DNA of 8,068 nt from Timaviella sp038204505 (GTDB lineage: Bacteria; Cyanobacteriota; Cyanobacteriia; Elainellales; Elainellaceae). The notes beneath the pieces are model-generated. The model had not been told where the DNA came from, ran no database searches, and was given only the letters and a program-made list of their open reading frames with translations. The stretch is from assembly GCA_038204505.1 (NCBI GenBank), contig JBBRCV010000247.1, positions 1-8,068 of the forward strand, given 5' to 3'. Both the position numbers and the translations under genes were made by a program. Shown here piece by piece: positions 6,097 to 8,068 of the stretch; the first letter of the stretch is position 1, and every line of letters begins with the position of its first letter.

Positions 6097-7698
6097 TCAC
6101 GACAAAACCGCCACCACCCGAAAACCAACATTAGTACTCACATCACCGGGCGATCGATAGCGGCGATACGCCGAGCGACAGCCCCCAGGATCGATGAACC
6201 ACGACCCCCCGCGCAGCAGCCTTGTATCCATCTCTCCGACTACGTTCCAGGCACTTCCATTCGTCGGCGCACCCTCATAATTTTTGTGATAGATATCTTC
6301 GCACCATTCCCAAACATTGCCATGCATACTGTACAAACCAAAGGCACTGGGCGTGTAGAAACCAGTGTCTTTGGGCAAAAAACTATCTACATCTGTAGTT
6401 TGCTCTCGATATTTTCCCTTTGGACCCTTGCCATAGTTTCCAGGATAAATTTTCCCGTTGAGATTCCAGTCTGTTCCTCGGTAATTTGCTAAGTCAGTTG
6501 TGATTGTCTCACCAAAATGAAATGGTGTAGTTGTTCCTGCCCGACAAGCATATTCCCACTCAGCTTCAGTTGGTAAGCGATAGTTTCGTCCAATTTTCTG
6601 GCTCAGCTTTTTGCAAAACTCTTGAGCATCATTCCAAGAAACTGTTTCGACCGGACGCTTCGCACCTTTGAAATTAGAGGGATTTTTGCCGATGACTGAT
6701 TCATACTGTGCTTGCGTCACCGCATACTGTCCCATAAAAAATGCAGGTACGCTCACCGAATGTTGCGGTGACTCATCATATCCCCCTTCTTCAGACGCAG
6801 GAGAACCCATTTGAAAGGTTCCTCTAGGGATTGAAACCATGTCCAGCGTGACACCATTACCCAAATCTTCGACAAAAGCTTTGGCTTCCTTGGTCTGTCG
6901 TGGGGCTTCTTCTCCTTTTGCATTGACTGTCGCTACTTCAAAACTGAAGGGTTTTAGAGCAGGCGATCGCCCATTTTCCCAAATCTTTTGCCCTGCCACG
7001 ACCAACGCAAACGTTCCACCCCCAAATCCCAGCCACTTCAAAACCTGTCGTCGCTTTGGATCAACGGTCTGAGGCACAGACGTTATGAGCGGCTGTGAAT
7101 TTCCTAGGGGCTGTGTTCTCGTAGCTGAAACAGTTTGTCTCGATTCTTCCGCCCTTCTTGCACGTTTCGCTTCTTCCGCTCGTCTCGCGTTTTCCACCTC
7201 TGCCCTACGTCGCTCTTGCTCCTGCTGTTCTCGATCGCGCTTCTCCAACAGTTGCCTTACTGCCGTCTTAATCCCCCTGACCACATCCACAAACGCACTA
7301 TCTTGATTGTTCCATTCAGTAATCGGAATGCCACCACTGGGATACAACTGGAGCTTAGCAAACGGCAAGTACTCCCAATCTGCCAACGGACGCAGCAAAA
7401 TTGGCACTACACAAGCCTCTCCAGCTTCATGACGGGCGATCGCATCTGGTAGTTCAATCTCATAGCAATACTTAGAAGCCACAAAATCAGGACTAATTAG
7501 TAGCAAAATAATATCGGCAGTTCGCATATGGCGATCGATTTCTTCTTCCCACTCAGAGCCAGCTACGATTTGGCGATCGTGCCATGCGCTAATCACGCCC
7601 TGACGGTTAAGGCTGCTAAGGTGAATTTCTAGCTTGTCTCGCAGGGGCTTGTCTTCGCGTGAGTACGAGAAAAAGACCTCAATTGGCTCTTGCGCCAT
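6097..7698 (-). CDS. TIR domain - charged linker - membrane/Tat-like segment - FGE-like (SUMF1/C-type-lectin fold) protein
   Basis: This is a 533-residue multidomain protein. The TIR domain (about 5-146) contains VFFSYSREDK, the WHDRQI loop, and SPDFVASKYCYEIEL, in which E80 matches the catalytic glutamate of NAD-cleaving TIRs. A charged Arg/Glu-rich segment with repeated RRAEE units (about 151-187) is probably helical. Then come RRQVLK (216-221) and a hydrophobic stretch (223-236), a likely membrane segment with a Tat-like motif. The FGE-like domain fills the rest (about 279-531), with PRGTFQMGS, YRLPTEAEWEYACRAG, GNVWEW and RGGSW...GFRVV. The first of the two active-site cysteines of true FGE is replaced by I502, and only C507 remains. 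It is therefore probably a binding domain, not a formylglycine enzyme. Such proteins may sense a ligand through the C-terminal fold and trigger TIR NADase activity. ATG 7698 is chosen because GAGG lies 6 bases upstream; a TTG at 7710 overlaps that site. Confidence 0.92.
   Translation of the reverse strand: MAQEPIEVFFSYSREDKPLRDKLEIHLSSLNRQGVISAWHDRQIVAGSEWEEEIDRHMRTADIILLLISPDFVASKYCYEIELPDAIARHEAGEACVVPILLRPLADWEYLPFAKLQLYPSGGIPITEWNNQDSAFVDVVRGIKTAVRQLLEKRDREQQEQERRRAEVENARRAEEAKRARRAEESRQTVSATRTQPLGNSQPLITSVPQTVDPKRRQVLKWLGFGGGTFALVVAGQKIWENGRSPALKPFSFEVATVNAKGEEAPRQTKEAKAFVEDLGNGVTLDMVSIPRGTFQMGSPASEEGGYDESPQHSVSVPAFFMGQYAVTQAQYESVIGKNPSNFKGAKRPVETVSWNDAQEFCKKLSQKIGRNYRLPTEAEWEYACRAGTTTPFHFGETITTDLANYRGTDWNLNGKIYPGNYGKGPKGKYREQTTDVDSFLPKDTGFYTPSAFGLYSMHGNVWEWCEDIYHKNYEGAPTNGSAWNVVGEMDTRLLRGGSWFIDPGGCRSAYRRYRSPGDVSTNVGFRVVAVLS
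6105..6210 (-). other. candidate diversity-generating-retroelement variable region in the FGE-like C-terminus
   Basis: The last part of the TIR-FGE protein (about residues 496-531) has the pattern seen in variable proteins of diversity-generating retroelements: a fixed RGGSW and GFRVV framing a surface stretch that includes FIDPGG, YRRYRSPGD and STN. Proteins with N-terminal signalling domains and a C-terminal FGE/C-type-lectin fold are known cyanobacterial retroelement targets. No reverse transcriptase or template repeat is visible in this window, so this is only a hypothesis. Confidence 0.3.
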
Positions 7699-7704
7699 GC
7701 CTAA

Positions 7705-7708
7705 CCTC
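7705..7708 (-). promoter_or_regulatory. ribosome binding site deciding the TIR-FGE start
   Basis: GAGG (minus strand) stands 6 bases before ATG 7698. The alternative TTG at 7710 overlaps this site and would have no binding site of its own. Confidence 0.6.
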
Positions 7709-7710
7709 AA

Positions 7711-7920
7711 TTTGCGCTATCCATGTCCTAGAAGATTCTTCCTAGTATTGTAATGGGATGTTCAATATCTCCAACAATTTTACGTATGGTTAGCCGCAGT
7801 CGTAACGTAACCTTATGGTTATCAGTGAAGGCGATCGCCCCTACAGTCAATTCATTCAACATTAGACTTGTTGGGTAATAAAACTGGCTTGAGGACAGGG
7901 TTTCCGGCTTCTTGTTCTAC
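7711..7920. other. gap between transposase fragment and TIR-FGE gene
   Basis: This 210-base region contains the presumed TIR-FGE promoter, one perfect HIP1 site near 7831, two copies of TATGGTTA (7785-7792 and 7814-7821), and an inverted repeat TAACC-TTAT-GGTTA (7808-7821). It also probably holds the end of the insertion sequence to its right. I see no gene in it. Confidence 0.45.
7747..7774 (-). promoter_or_regulatory. possible promoter of the TIR-FGE gene
   Basis: On the minus strand TTGGAG (7774-7769) and TACAAT (7752-7747) are separated by 16 bases, about 50 bases before the start codon. The -10 matches consensus at five of six positions and the -35 at three of six. This is a sequence-based guess. 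Confidence 0.35.
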
Positions 7921-8068
7921 TTACGCTACCTCTAAATACAAGTTCCATAATCCTGCTGCGATTAACATCAGTTGATCATCAAAATCAGGCACACGATTTC
8001 GATAGACTGCCGCCACAGCCCCATAGCGCTTGATACCCGCATGGGCATGTTCACACTTGACTCGTTGC
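7863..8068. mobile_element. right-hand end of an insertion sequence (IS5-like), boundary uncertain
   Basis: The transposase C-terminus is followed by about 55 bases that probably contain the element's terminal inverted repeat. The stretch TAGACTTGTTGGGTAAT from 7863 is my best guess for the outer end. Without the other terminus the inverted repeat and target duplication cannot be confirmed. Confidence 0.4.
7921..8068 (-). CDS. C-terminal part of an IS5-like DDE transposase (partial, runs off the window)
   Basis: The minus strand is open from the window edge to TAA at 7921-7923, giving the last 48 residues of a protein (first complete codon at 8067). They include RVKCEHAHAGIKRYGAV, VYRNRVPDFDDQLMLIAAGLW and the end NLYLEVA. 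This matches the C-terminus of HARBI1-like DDE_Tnp_4 transposases of the IS5 family. The Glu in KCEHAHAG would be the third catalytic acidic residue, and a VKR/IKR plus RNR...D pattern and an aromatic-rich end follow. The enzyme cuts and rejoins the insertion sequence ends. Whether the element is intact or only a fragment cannot be told, because the N-terminal part lies outside. Confidence 0.8.
   Translation of the reverse strand, partial: QRVKCEHAHAGIKRYGAVAAVYRNRVPDFDDQLMLIAAGLWNLYLEVA

Noticed and set aside
5898..6131. Open frame of 77 codons on the minus strand overlapping the end of the TIR-FGE gene
   Set aside because: It overlaps a well-supported gene and the leader repeat, and its translation shows no recognisable family pattern.
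6004..6492. 162-codon open frame on the plus strand
   Set aside because: It lies antisense to the FGE-like domain and its composition looks like the mirror of that gene, not an independent protein.
1..8068. CRISPR array, tRNA or rRNA gene
   Set aside because: I found no regularly spaced repeats and no recognisable tRNA or rRNA sequence on either strand.

Overview
The window looks like chromosomal DNA of a cyanobacterium, probably a filamentous one. I count about fifteen perfect copies of the cyanobacterial HIP1 octamer GCGATCGC. The gene content fits too: a Uma2-family nuclease, a DUF433/DUF5615 toxin-antitoxin pair, a YcjF/DUF697-type GTPase with a cyanobacterial-style C-terminus, and a TIR protein with a formylglycine-generating-enzyme (FGE)-like domain. 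I cannot name genus or species.

Positions 1-4296 are mostly housekeeping or conserved genes. A small ribbon-helix-helix-like protein (99-431, +) is followed by a solitary GspH/FimT-like pseudopilin (494-1024, +). The pilin gene converges on lipA, lipoyl synthase (1035-2000, -), with only 10 bp between them. lipA is divergent from a stand-alone response regulator (2265-2822, +). That gene converges on a membrane-anchored GTPase (2917-4296, -), with a strong hairpin between them.

Positions 4434-8068 are accessory in character, and every gene is on the minus strand. In transcription order they are: the 3' end of an IS5-like transposase (running off the right edge), a TIR-linker-FGE-like protein (7698-6097), a DUF433 antitoxin (5892-5563) overlapping a DUF5615 PIN-like toxin (5570-5184), and a Uma2-family nuclease (5084-4434). 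The combination of NAD-cleaving-type TIR domain, toxin-antitoxin pair, nuclease-fold protein and transposon debris resembles a defence or stress island. No single known named system is complete here.

The most unusual structure is a diverged direct repeat of about 105 bp, with two strongly conserved blocks. It covers the leader and start codon of both the DUF433 gene and the unrelated Uma2 gene, so the toxin-antitoxin pair sits exactly between two copies of the same leader. The second point of interest is the C-terminus of the TIR protein. It has the C-type-lectin/FGE fold and the sequence pattern of a diversity-generating-retroelement variable region, but no reverse transcriptase or template repeat lies in this window.
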